Shown: piece after piece, positions 20,720 to 30,744 of the stretch
How positions within the stretch are numbered: the stretch's first letter is position 1
Layout of the letters: every line of letters starts with the position of its first letter
NCBI GenBank assembly: GCA_030268105.1
Contig: BSDZ01000011.1
Location: 1,736,001 to 1,800,000 of the forward strand
Reading direction: 5' to 3'
DNA length: 64,000 nucleotides
DNA from: Volvox africanus
Lineage: Eukaryota > Chlorophyta > Chlorophyceae > Chlamydomonadales > Volvocaceae
Position numbers and translations under genes: made by a program
Notes under the pieces: model-generated
Seen by the model: only the letters and a program-made list of their open reading frames with translations
Told to the model about the DNA's origin: nothing
Databases searched by the model: none

Positions 20720-21543
20720 TGTTGTACCTCTCGTTCGCGTTTGCTCATAAGTATCTGCACGTCTGGAGACTATCGACACCGATGCGCGAGCACTTGCAAG
20801 TACAGCAAGGCAAGCGAGAGCAAACAGAGACAGCGGAAGACTTCAAGACGAAGAGAGATATAACTTACGGTCTTACAGATCGGAATGATGCAATGGACGA
20901 AATCGCCGTCAGCGCCGGAAGCAAGCAATCATCACGCGGCGGTGATTAGCGAAGTTCAGGCTTAGCTCGGGCTAAGTAGAATATCGTATAGTAATAGTAA
21001 TGTAGAACACACAAGTGTTCTCCGGTATCGAATGTCTTATCTTGCTTAGCCGTCCTCGCATCTGTTATACTCGCAGCATCGCAATGCCGTATGATTCACA
21101 TCAGGAGGCGGATCCTAGATGTGACAACCCTACTGCGTCTAGGCGATGTCTACGCATAACAACGTATAAGCCTTTCCGGCATTCGCATGATGCAAGGGTC
21201 CGGATAACGATATCCGGTTGCAGGGCATGCATCGCGACGAGTGCGGCGCTCTCAACGTGTGCTGTAATGAAGTAATATTATATCAGATAATATTACTTAT
21301 TGTTTCGTAGCACGAGCATAATGCGCACTTCCATGCTTCGGGCTTTCATGCATGCTAGGCGGATTTGCCATGATGCGATGTCGCGATGGATAATGACAAC
21401 ATGCCAAATGCATATATAAATGTACACGAATACATTTATATCATGCAGATTCATTCATATGCAATGCGTTCATCACAAAAGCACTTCGCCTCGTAGGATC
21501 GCGTCGACCTACGCGTCGGCGGGAAATGAACCGTAGCACAACA
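20720..21543 (-). repeat. LTR, 5' LTR in element orientation
   Basis: It is 824 bp, starting TGTTGTACC and ending GCACAACA on the plus strand. By eye it differs from the other LTR at about five bases (four transitions and one C/G change). Confidence 0.96.
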
Positions 21544-21548
21544 GTGAC
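21544..21548. repeat. Target-site duplication GTGAC (right)
   Basis: Second copy of the 5-bp target duplication. The tandem unit resumes directly after it with ACCAAATGCATACC. Confidence 0.97.
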
Positions 21549-21688
21549 ACCAAATGCATACCTGACACCAACGATTGGACTGCTTTGGGGAAAATGAGTA
21601 GCATCAAACTTCTATATTTTGCGGTTGAAATTAATATCTATGGTACTGCCCGGCATCCCAAAATATACAAAGTTGTGCAACATATAAA

Positions 21689-21759
21689 AGGACGTGAACG
21701 AGTCGAACCCGCTACCCGGGAGGGAGGGTTGCTACCCCCTCACTGATGCAAAACCTCCT
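21689..21759 (-). other. tRNA-like sequence, unit copy 1
   Basis: On the minus strand 71 bases begin AGGAGGT and end ACGTCCT, giving a 6 of 7 acceptor-like pairing. An internal GGGTTCGACTCG closely matches the Pol III B box. The anticodon arm (ACCC/GGGT) is weak and the T stem is poorly paired. It is probably a decayed tRNA or a tRNA-derived repeat. Confidence 0.35.
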
Positions 21760-22706
21760 ACCCCAAACACACCTGGATGCAATGAGATGCACACAAGCAT
21801 AGTTGCATAGTCATAGCCCCTTGATGATCGGTGCCATGGCAGCAAAAGGCGTTGCTGGATGGGAAAGGTGTGGGGTGCTCATACTGTCGTGCAGATTATC
21901 GTTACATTGTATATGGTCCGTCCTACCCTGACCTGGATCTCCAAGCAAGCTCGCTGAGTTACTACCGTTATTCTTCACTTCCCTTACCAATTCCGGGGAT
22001 GTATTCCTCTCGACACGAACATGCGTGCGTGCACGGCTAGGCTGACGATGTCCATAAGTTGGCTTACATTACATGGCCGCAATTCGCCCCGATGTTCCTT
22101 TTTAGTCTTGCGTTTCTGCTAGCCGCGCTTGCAGGATGCTCTGCGTTGATAGCATATATATAAATGGGAAACGACGCTGTCGTCAGACAGACAGTTTCAA
22201 TCTTATAATTGATATTAACTATCCTACAGATAGCTGCTACTGCCGCGGTCTGGCTCCGTGGCCTGCTTCACTTCCGTCGCCTTTGATGCTGCTTTGTCTT
22301 GCGTTGCCGCACCTTTCTCCAGTCGAAGTTTGTCACAGGTATCGCTGACCTTTCGGCCTTCAAAGCCATCTGAAATCTTAGGTGTTTGTAAGTGCGTGTA
22401 CATGCTTAATGGCCAAGTACCTCATGATAAATTGCAGGACTCCCGTCGGTGTCCATCGCGGTAATAATGGTCAAGTACGGACACTAACGGAGAGGACAAA
22501 AAGTGACAGGGTGAGCTTTACATGCGGCAGATAAAAACCCTTACTATAAAGCGTTCGATTTTCTACGCAATATTCAGAATGTCATTTTTGACCGTCAAAC
22601 AAGAAATGGCATAGAGCTTTTTTATCTTTATGCCACTTGCTTCGGACGTTCGGAATGCTCGGGCATAAGCTTGCCTTCGTTCGGAACGTTTCGGATGATG
22701 TGAATA

Positions 22707-23401
22707 GAGGGTATTTACACTTGGATTAACTTGGACGGATTAGGCTCTTCTTTAATCCTGTGTAATCCAGCCTAATACAACGACACTAATCTCACTCGTG
22801 TTCTCAAGGTCAAGGATTAAGGCGCGGATTACGTACGACGACACGATAGTTCTAAATATATTACGCAATCAGACTACCTTCTATTGCTCTTACCTGATGC
22901 AAATCCTACCGTTATGCTGTGATGGGCTCCGAAAGGAATAGGCAGGCATTCGCTGCCATGGCGTGCGCATTAGCCACTATATCACCGGTTTCCATCCACT
23001 AGTTTGCAGTCAGTGAACTTGAGCGAAATGCCTATCTCTTAATTGCAATTATCCTTATTTGAGGTAATCGGAGGCTTCCTGTGTTTGAAAGAGGTAGGTG
23101 CCTTGCAAAATTGCCTAAATCCCTAAATGCCAATTTGATACTCGGAGGCGACCAGGTGCCAAATTTTTGTCACCACATTTCAGACCAAACTACAGGCAGA
23201 AAATAGACTTTTCAATATATAGTAGTATGGATTTAAGTCAAGTTAATCTCGTCTGAGCGGGTACAACAGGCGGTAATCCCGCCTCCCTAATCCGACTAAT
23301 TCGCCCTAATCCTGCCTAATCCATGAGCTGTTTCCACTTGCAGCGGATTAAGACGTCTTTAGCCCTAATCCGTCCAAGTTAATCCAAGTGTTAACACCCT
23401 C
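22707..23401. mobile_element. MITE-like inverted-repeat element, unit copy 1
   Basis: The ends are inverted repeats of roughly 36 bp, starting GAGGGTATTTACACTTGG and ending as the complement of GAGGGTGTTAACACTTGG. ATA flanks both sides (22704-22706, 23402-23404), consistent with a 3-bp target duplication. Many TAATCC / GGATTA motifs cluster just inside both ends, as transposase-binding subterminal repeats often do. There is no transposase ORF. Size and 3-bp duplication suggest a PIF/Harbinger-like MITE, but the superfamily is inferred. Confidence 0.75.
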
Positions 23402-23808
23402 ATACAGGACCATAACTGCATTCAAAAATCAATCAATTTTCTTAAACATCTTAAATTTTATTTAACCGTGAACTTATTTGTAATCTTTAGTTTATTGTCT
23501 AACCAAAATTTTGGAAGCAAGTAATGTTGTAAACCTAATCATCCGTTGACCGAATTACTGGTACGAATAATCAGTAAGCCTCATAATCGGATGACTCAAT
23601 TACCTTTTATAAATTACACGCACGCAACGACTTTTGTTAATAACAAGGTTTATTAATGTTTTTGTTTTCGTGATATATTATATGCATGTGGCCGCATTAC
23701 TCCTGACGACGCTGGTGTCCGTTGTTGCAGCCTATAAGTGGCGCTAAACCTGACGATTAAGGGGCCCGGAAGGTAGGGCTAAGATCCTAAGCTCAAACCT
23801 TATCAGAT

Positions 23809-26013
23809 ATGGCCACTTGCGGGATCGCTAGCCCAGGGTTATATCAAACGGTTAGTGCTAGGCAACGAGGGCAACGATCACTTGGCATGCCCGTCGTAAA
23901 TGCTAGTATCGAGATTGCCCCATCGACGGCGTCGTGTGAAAAAAATGTTATTATAACTCTTGATGGCGCAAAGGACTCCAAAATCAAGCTCTCAGCAGAT
24001 TGCTTCGGAAAGGTATGTACGTGCGACCATACCTAGATGGCAAAAAGACAGCCTGTCGGGCCCCATCACGACACCACTTTCAGCAGCTTAACAAAAAGCA
24101 TACAGCATACCCCCTCCCTATTCCCTTTCTCTTCAATGATACAATCGCTCAGTCGATGGTGGGCGATCCGACCTTCACCTGGCTCACTGATGGGAACTGC
24201 CCGGACCGTGTGGTCCGCTTCTTCCGCAACGTCGCCCGCATGGGGTTTAAGGCGGCTGCGGATTGGAGTACATGTTGGGTCCTTCAGGCCGCAAATCCGC
24301 ATCTTCCAGGTAAGTGTGTCACTGACGTCCCGCGCTGCGTGAGTACAAACTCTCCGTCCTCGACCACCTATCGAAAAGCCAGCCTTACGAGTGAGAAGCG
24401 GGATGAGGGTAAGTATGTGAGTGGCACCCTCAGCCAGACATGCGAACAGAGGTAACCGACAGGCAGGACTATGCAAAACGGTAGTGGCAGCATTAGCACC
24501 ATTATGCTGTCCCACCCACGCCATCACCAGCACACTCTTGCAAGCCTGCTTGCAGAGAGGAACTGCCGAGGATGCACGTACATACCTTTTGCCGCCCCCT
24601 CACTGACATCACCTGCAGGTGCCAAGCCCAGTCCGACCATGGGGTCTCTGGCACCAAAGGTTGTGTGTATTGCGTACGAGTACCCGCGCACCTTCCCAAA
24701 TGCCTGGAGGTGGATCTGGGGGGGTCTCGGCAGCACTCTGCGCAGCGCGCCCAACCTTCGCGCGGCGGGGTATTTCATGAAGATGATCAAGGCTTTCGAC
24801 AAGGCTAAGGAGCACTTTTTCAAGGTCCTTGCCACATTCCGCCGCTTGGTGTCGTCCGCGGGCCAAGCGAGCTTATGTCACACTTATTAATTCGTATACG
24901 CACATGCATTTCTACTTCGTGATTTCTTTGACTCTCTTCTGTGTACCATGATAAGCAAATCAGCTTTGTATGACCCAACACAGCTTTTGTGCGCATCATT
25001 ATGACCATCATATGTCGTTAACTACCCGGCGGAAGGGCTCGTGAAGCGGATACAATACAAATCAGCCTAGCTCGTGTCTGTGAATGAATGCGATACGCGT
25101 GATGGAGGGGCTCATTGTTGGCCGCCATTGCCCTTAACTATACTCTGTTAGTTGTGTCTTCCTGACCTGTGAGCTGCAACTGTGGTACGCAGCCAGGTGT
25201 TAGTCGTCCTCCTGACCCGCCATCCTTCGTCTTGTCCCACAGGAGCACGGCCCATTCCTCTACATCTGCTGTTTTGGCACAGATCCAGATTTCCAAGGCA
25301 AAGGCCTGGGTTCTGACCTAATGCGGGAGGTCCTGACACGTGCATGCAAGCTGGGAATGTGAGTGAGGTGGCGAGTCTGCTTCGAGAGTGTCTGTGGCTT
25401 ATCCGTCCTTGCTGCATGGCCTGCAGGCGGTCAAACTGTAAACTTGCAGGAGGAAATAGCCAGACCAAAGCAAAGCAGGTCCCTTTAAAGTACACCAGCA
25501 GGGACCTTTACAGCAGGGACCTTTGCATTCATGCAGGGGGTTGCTGCGGCCCTGCAGTCGTATGCCGGGACAGGATAGTTCAGTGTGCATACAAGTGTGT
25601 GGGACGAGTCGCGATAGTTTTGCTGGCGGTGACAAAGCCCCGACATTATTACCGGCAAATGAGCAGAACACAGTGAGCCGTACTTACCCCGCGTGCCCCG
25701 GCTTATGTCCTGTGTTGCCAGATTGTGGTTATCTGTATGCCTCACACGTTCGGTGCACGACCGCTGATATCGTATTATCGCAAACTGCTTCCTTTTCCCG
25801 CATCACTTCCCGTAACCGTGACATGTGTACATTGGCCCGCTTATGCAACGGTGGTCGTACAGGCCCGCGTATCTGGAAGCCAGTGGTGTGGACAGCTGTC
25901 GCTTCTACCAGCGGAACGGCTTCCAAGTCCTTCAGGAGTTCAAGGCGGAGCCGGATGCGCCAGCCATGTTCCTCATGGCAAATTTTCAGGGGAAATCTCC
26001 GGCAGCATGCTGA
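23809..26013 (+). CDS. GNAT-family N-acetyltransferase, unit copy 1
   Basis: Five exons, 23809-24012, 24153-24309, 24619-24824, 25243-25358 and 25863-26013, join with matching phases (0,1,0,2) into 277 residues ending at TGA. The intron donors are GTATGT, GTAAGT, GTCCTT and GTGAGT. The acetyl-CoA-binding motif A is DPDFQGKGLGSDL with QGKGLG at 207-212. Motif B follows as MPAYLEAS and FYQRNGF (242-248). Upstream, GDPTFTWLTD...RVVRFFRNV matches the N-terminal part of the same GNAT subgroup. The arrangement resembles the puromycin-acetyltransferase-like branch, which acetylates small amines, but the substrate cannot be read from sequence. The first 68 residues (exon 1) look unlike the core fold. 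No targeting signal is evident. Confidence 0.88.
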
Positions 26014-26974
26014 GCTCGGCCAGGAGGGGGAAAGTTAAGTACGTCGCTTGCAGTATTTTTTTATCATTTGTTATCGTACTGAGGTTGCTCACGCGAATTC
26101 TGGATGTATATGTAAGGGCGTATAGCACATACAGAGGACTGCTGCCGTGCTGGCTGCTGGCTAGCATTTGACACGGCAAGCAAGCTCTCGCGCATGCGCG
26201 CGAAATAGGGGTATAGGGGTGAAAAGTGTTGGCTAACCAGCTGGAGCTGATGGTCCATAAATAGCGCGGGGTGCGGTGGTTGTGGTGATTGTATTTGTCG
26301 TGTCATTTTCAACGGAATCATTGTGCCATATCTTTGAAAGCATACGAACTTAAGCTCTACCTAGCAAGGGCGATTGCATGCATATTGCAAGCTTGCAGGA
26401 AAGGGGCCCTTTGATATCATATATAAAAGGCCGTCTCCGTAGGGCTTCAGGGTCTCCATACCCTACTATACCCTTGAAACGAGATATGGTCCATTTTCAT
26501 GCCGGACCCCAGTACGGATTGTTGTGTGGCGCTTGGTAATGGGAAAAGGGAGATAGCTCAGAGTAAGGGGGCCCACGGGCCTGAGAGGCACAGAGGAAGT
26601 AAATGAGGCTCCGTACATTTCGGTGTTACTGCTTCAAGCAATCACTGTTGGCCTAAACCGAAAGTGAAGGAGGGTTTCATGGAAGCAGCATTATCAAAAA
26701 GTAGAAGTCCATCGATAAGGGCAATGTCGGCAGGGCCTCACAGTTAGTCCGAGGGTAAGCTAGCCAGGAACTAACGGCTGTCGGACACATTTACACTCAT
26801 GCCATAACTCCGTACTCAACAGTCTCAGCGGTCCGAAACCTCCACATACCCAAGACTCCATTAGCAGCCCTATTATCTTCTAAGACTCCGTTACAAGCTA
26901 GAGATATTGAATAATGATGGGACGGAGAGGGCAAGGACGCACCGACAAAGGGGCAGCCACAAAAGGCCACAAAA
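26014..26974. other. Downstream region of acetyltransferase gene in unit
   Basis: No coding sequence supported. A CATATATAAAAGG TATA-like box lies at about 26417, about 400 bp after the GNAT stop, but no gene was found behind it. The palindrome GCGCATGCGC lies near 26190. The equivalent regions of copies 2-4 are 32951-33911, 39888-40848 and 46825-47778. Confidence 0.4.
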
Positions 26975-28627
26975 GTCCCGTCTCTGCGCTCACACAACAC
27001 GCAGCAAAATCAACAGCAGATTGGTGGCGGCATCGATCGCTGGTGGTGTAGCCGAACCGATCGTGCAAATGTTGTAGGTGCAAGTGCACATCGTCACATG
27101 CTGGCCACCGGCTTCATCGTCAAAGACCGTACATGATTTTACCCATCGGCAGGGATGCAATAACTACTTGCGTTTGTAACCGGAGATTCATGAGTATTGT
27201 GTCTTAAATCCCACACGCTAGTTTAGTTACGGTAATTTGGCGCTTGGGGTAACTCGGAGAGGCGCAGTTGATGGCGGGTCCTTGCCCGTCTCGGCCGCCT
27301 TGGCTTGCGAAACCCATTAAGTCCTGCGTGAGGATCCATGATGCCGCTCACGGACTACCATCTCGGGCGGGAATCGGTTAGGAGAAGAGGGGTGGCTGTA
27401 AGAGGCTGTATGAGGCCCCCCCCCGGATGTTGGCGCGCCAGCAACTGATCATGCACATGGCTCGGAAAGTGGCCGTGTGGCGCTAAGGCTCAATACGAAG
27501 GTCCCCCGCCGTATGTAGATGGAGACTTAGAACGACCGCGTGGACGACCGGGGCCCACTTGGTTAGATTGATCAGGATTGGGCTTGTTGTGTCCACCTAG
27601 GATGTAACTTCCCACTATGTCCGATCTATATGCGATGTATGTGTGAGTTGCTTCCTGCCTGTGATATGTCATCCGTATCAACTCCCTGCGTGCTCTTCTT
27701 CCAAGGATGGACCATTTCTATGAGTCAGTCACTCGTTAGGGTTTGGGAACACACTTGGTGGCTTCATAAGGCGTGCGTGGGACATTGTTGAGTCCGTGTC
27801 ACACATATACCAGAGATGTGGCTGGCATCTAACGCTGCACCGGTTGGGTCCTCAGCTGCCGACACCTCGCCTAGGCTGCCTCATGATAAGGGGTATTCCC
27901 ACAGCGCCTTAATCAAGAAGACTCAAAACCCCAAATCGCGCACCACTACTGAAACCTGGACAGGTATACAAATGAAGCCAAGTGCATAGCCAGCAATAGT
28001 TTTGTCTATGTGTCATTAGCGTGGACATGAACCGTCGTTGAGTGCACAAGTATTTCTCTTCACATCACGACACCTAAACTTGCTTGAATGTGCAGGTTAT
28101 TACCCTTCCTTACATTTAGGCTCTCGGTTTGGAGCCCCCATAGCTCGTGAAAAACTACCTACTGTATACCGCTAATGGACTTCTAATTCCTAGCTCACAC
28201 GACTCTGTCTGCTGCTTGCCGTATGATTATTATGAGCGAACGGCCTAGATCCCTAGTCTGTCCAATGGTAAATTTGAGTACTAGCGGGTATTATATATAG
28301 GGTAGCGGGGCTAGCGGGGTAGCGGGGTAAGTAGTAGGGCTAGCGGGGTATGACGCTTTGCATGACCGGCCAACACACTCATCAGTTACAGCACGTCCCA
28401 GGCAGGTCACACATGAGTTAGCAGGTCCACATTGCACGTGGCTATATGGCACAGCCTAAATGAGCACAAATGAAACGTGGTCGTGACACCAAATGCATAC
28501 CTGACACCAAAGATTGGACTGCTTTGGGGAAAATGAGTAGCATCAAACTTCTATATTTTGCGGTTGAAATTAATATCTATGGTACTGCCCGGCATCCCAA
28601 AATATACAAAGTTGTGCAACATATAAA

Positions 28628-28698
28628 AGGACGTGAACGAGTCGAACCCGCTACCCGGGAGGGAGGGTTGCTACCCCCTCACTGATGCAAAACCTCCT
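28628..28698 (-). other. tRNA-like sequence, unit copy 2
   Basis: Same sequence as at 21689-21759. Confidence 0.35.
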
Positions 28699-29645
28699 AC
28701 CCCAAACACACCTGGATGCAATGAGATGCACACAAGCATAGTTGCATAGTCATAGCCCCTTGATGATCGGTGCCATGGCAGCAAAAGGCGTTGCTGGATG
28801 GGAAAGGTGTGGGGTGCTCATACTGTCGTGCAGATTATCGTTACATTGTATATGGTCCGTCCTACCCTGACCTGGATCTCCAAGCAAGCTCGCTGAATTA
28901 CTACCGTTATTCTTCACTTCCCTTACCAATTCCGGGGATGTATTCCTCTCGACACGAACATGCGTGCGTGCACGGCTAGGCTGACCATGTCCATAAGTTG
29001 GCTTACATTACATGGCCGCAATTCGCCCCGATGTTCCTTTTTAGTCTTGCGTTTCTGCTAGCCGCGCTTGCAGGATGCTCTGCGTTGATAGCATATATAT
29101 AAATGGGAAACGACGCTGTCGTCAGACAGACAGTTTCAATCTTATAATTGATATTAACTATCCTACAGATAGCTGCTACTGCCGCGGTCTGGCTCCGTGG
29201 CCTGCTTCACTTCCGTCGCCTTTGATGCTGCTTTGTCTTGCGTTGCCGCACCTTTCTCCAGTCGAAGTTTGTCACAGGTATCGCTGACCTTTCGGCCTTC
29301 AAAGCCATCTGAAATCTTAGGTGTTTGTAAGTGCGTGTACATGCTTAATGGCCAAGTACCTCATGATAAATTGCAGGACTCCCGTCGGTGTCCATCGCGG
29401 TAATAATGGTCAAGTACGGACACTAACGGAGAGGACAAAAAGTGACAGGGTGAGCTTTACATGCGGCAGATAAAAACCCTTACTATAAAGCGTTCGATTT
29501 TCTACGCAATATTCAGAATGTCATTTTTGACCGTCAAACAAGAAATGGCATAGAGCTTTTTTATCTTTATGCCACTTGCTTCGGACGTTCGGAATGCGCG
29601 GGCATAAGCTTGCCTTCGTTCGGAACGTTTCGGATGATGTGAATA

Positions 29646-30337
29646 GAGGGTATTTACACTTGGATTAACTTGGACGGATTAGGCTCTTCTTTAATCCTGT
29701 GTAATCCAGCCTAATCCGACACTAATCTCACTCGTGTTCTCAAGGTCAAGGATTAAGGCGCGGATTACGTACGACGACACGATAGTTCTAAATATATTAC
29801 GCAATCAGACTACCTTCTATTGCTCTTACCTGATGCAAATCCTACCGTTATGCTGTGATGGGCTCCGAAAGGAATAGGCAGGCATTCGCTGCCATGGCGT
29901 GCGCATTAGCCACTATATCACCGGTTTCCATCCACTAGTTTGCAGTCAGTGAACTTGAGCGAAATGCCTATCTCTTAATTGCAATTATCCTTATTTGAGG
30001 TAATCGGAGGCTTCCTGTGTTTGAAAGAGGTAGGTGCCTTGCAAAATTGCCTAAATCCCTAAATGCCAATTTGATACTCGGAGGCGACCAGGTGCCAAAT
30101 TTTTGTCACCACATTTCAGACCAAACTACAGGCAGAAAATAGACTTTTCAATATATAGTAGTATGGATTTAAGTCAAGTTAATCTCGTCTGAGCGGGTAC
30201 AACAGGCGGTAATCCCGCCTCCCTAATCCGACTAATTCGCCCTAATCCTGCCTAATCCATGAGCTGTTTCCACTTGCAGCGGATTAAGACGTCTTTAGCC
30301 CTAATCCGTCCAAGTTAATCCAAGTGTTAACACCCTC
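29646..30337. mobile_element. MITE-like element, unit copy 2
   Basis: Same element as in copy 1, 692 bp. It lacks a 3-base difference (CCTAATCCGACAC instead of CCTAATACAACGACAC). Confidence 0.75.
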
Positions 30338-30744
30338 ATACAGGACCATAACTGCATTCAAAAATCAATCAATTTTCTTAAACATCTTAAATTTTATTTA
30401 ACCGTGAACTTATTTGTAATCTTTAGTTTATTGTCTAACCAAAATTTTGGAAGCAAGTAATGTTGTAAACCTAATCATCCGTTGACCGAATTACTGGTAC
30501 GAATAATCAGTAAGCCTCATAATCGGATGACTCAATTACCTTTTATAAATTACACGCACGCAACGACTTTTGTTAATAACAAGGTTTATTAATGTTTTTG
30601 TTTTCGTGATATATTATATGCATGTGGCCGCATTACTCCTGACGACGCTGGTGTCCGTTGTTGCAGCCTATAAGTGGCGCTAAACCTGACGATTAAGGGG
30701 CCCGGAAGGTAGGGCTAAGATCCTAAGCTCAAACCTTATCAGAT

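Larger units (their letters stand above)
14073..21543 (-). mobile_element. Ty3/gypsy chromovirus LTR retrotransposon, full length
   Basis: A 7,471-bp element in minus orientation with two 824-bp LTRs (TGTTGT...ACAACA), a primer-binding site, a polypurine tract, and open gag and pol frames. Domain order PR-RT-RNaseH-IN-chromodomain places it in the Ty3/gypsy chromovirus group. The two LTRs differ at five positions by eye (about 0.6%), so insertion was recent. The 5-bp duplication and empty sites in units 2-4 confirm exact boundaries. Confidence 0.97.
21549..23808. other. Upstream region of acetyltransferase gene in unit
   Basis: Holds the tRNA-like sequence, the MITE-like element and the presumed GNAT promoter. 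A 23-codon ORF at 22092-22163 begins MFLFSLAFLLAALAGCSA and looks like a signal peptide, but no continuation exon could be supported. An ORF near 22258-22464 is alanine/serine rich and unassigned. The equivalent regions of copies 2-4 are 28488-30744, 35425-37681 and 42362-44618. Confidence 0.4.
12561..26974 (+). repeat. Tandem unit copy 1 (interrupted by LTR retrotransposon)
   Basis: Comprises 12561-14072 and 21549-26974, split by the chromovirus. This copy has the most private differences: CACCAACG for CACCAAAG near 21580, a 3-base longer variant inside the MITE-like element, and one base missing near 24434. Confidence 0.95.

Noticed and set aside
24000..24455. 151-161 codon plus ORFs spanning GNAT exon 2 in each unit
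   Set aside because: They read through intron sequence; only the 24153-24309 part is exon in this frame.
25523..26171. 171- and 148-codon plus ORFs near GNAT exon 5, and minus ORFs repeated in each unit
   Set aside because: They are in other frames or intronic, and are repeated only because the unit is repeated.
26555..26610. tRNA-like GATAGCTCAGAG motif in each unit
   Set aside because: It resembles an A box, but no B box or cloverleaf follows.
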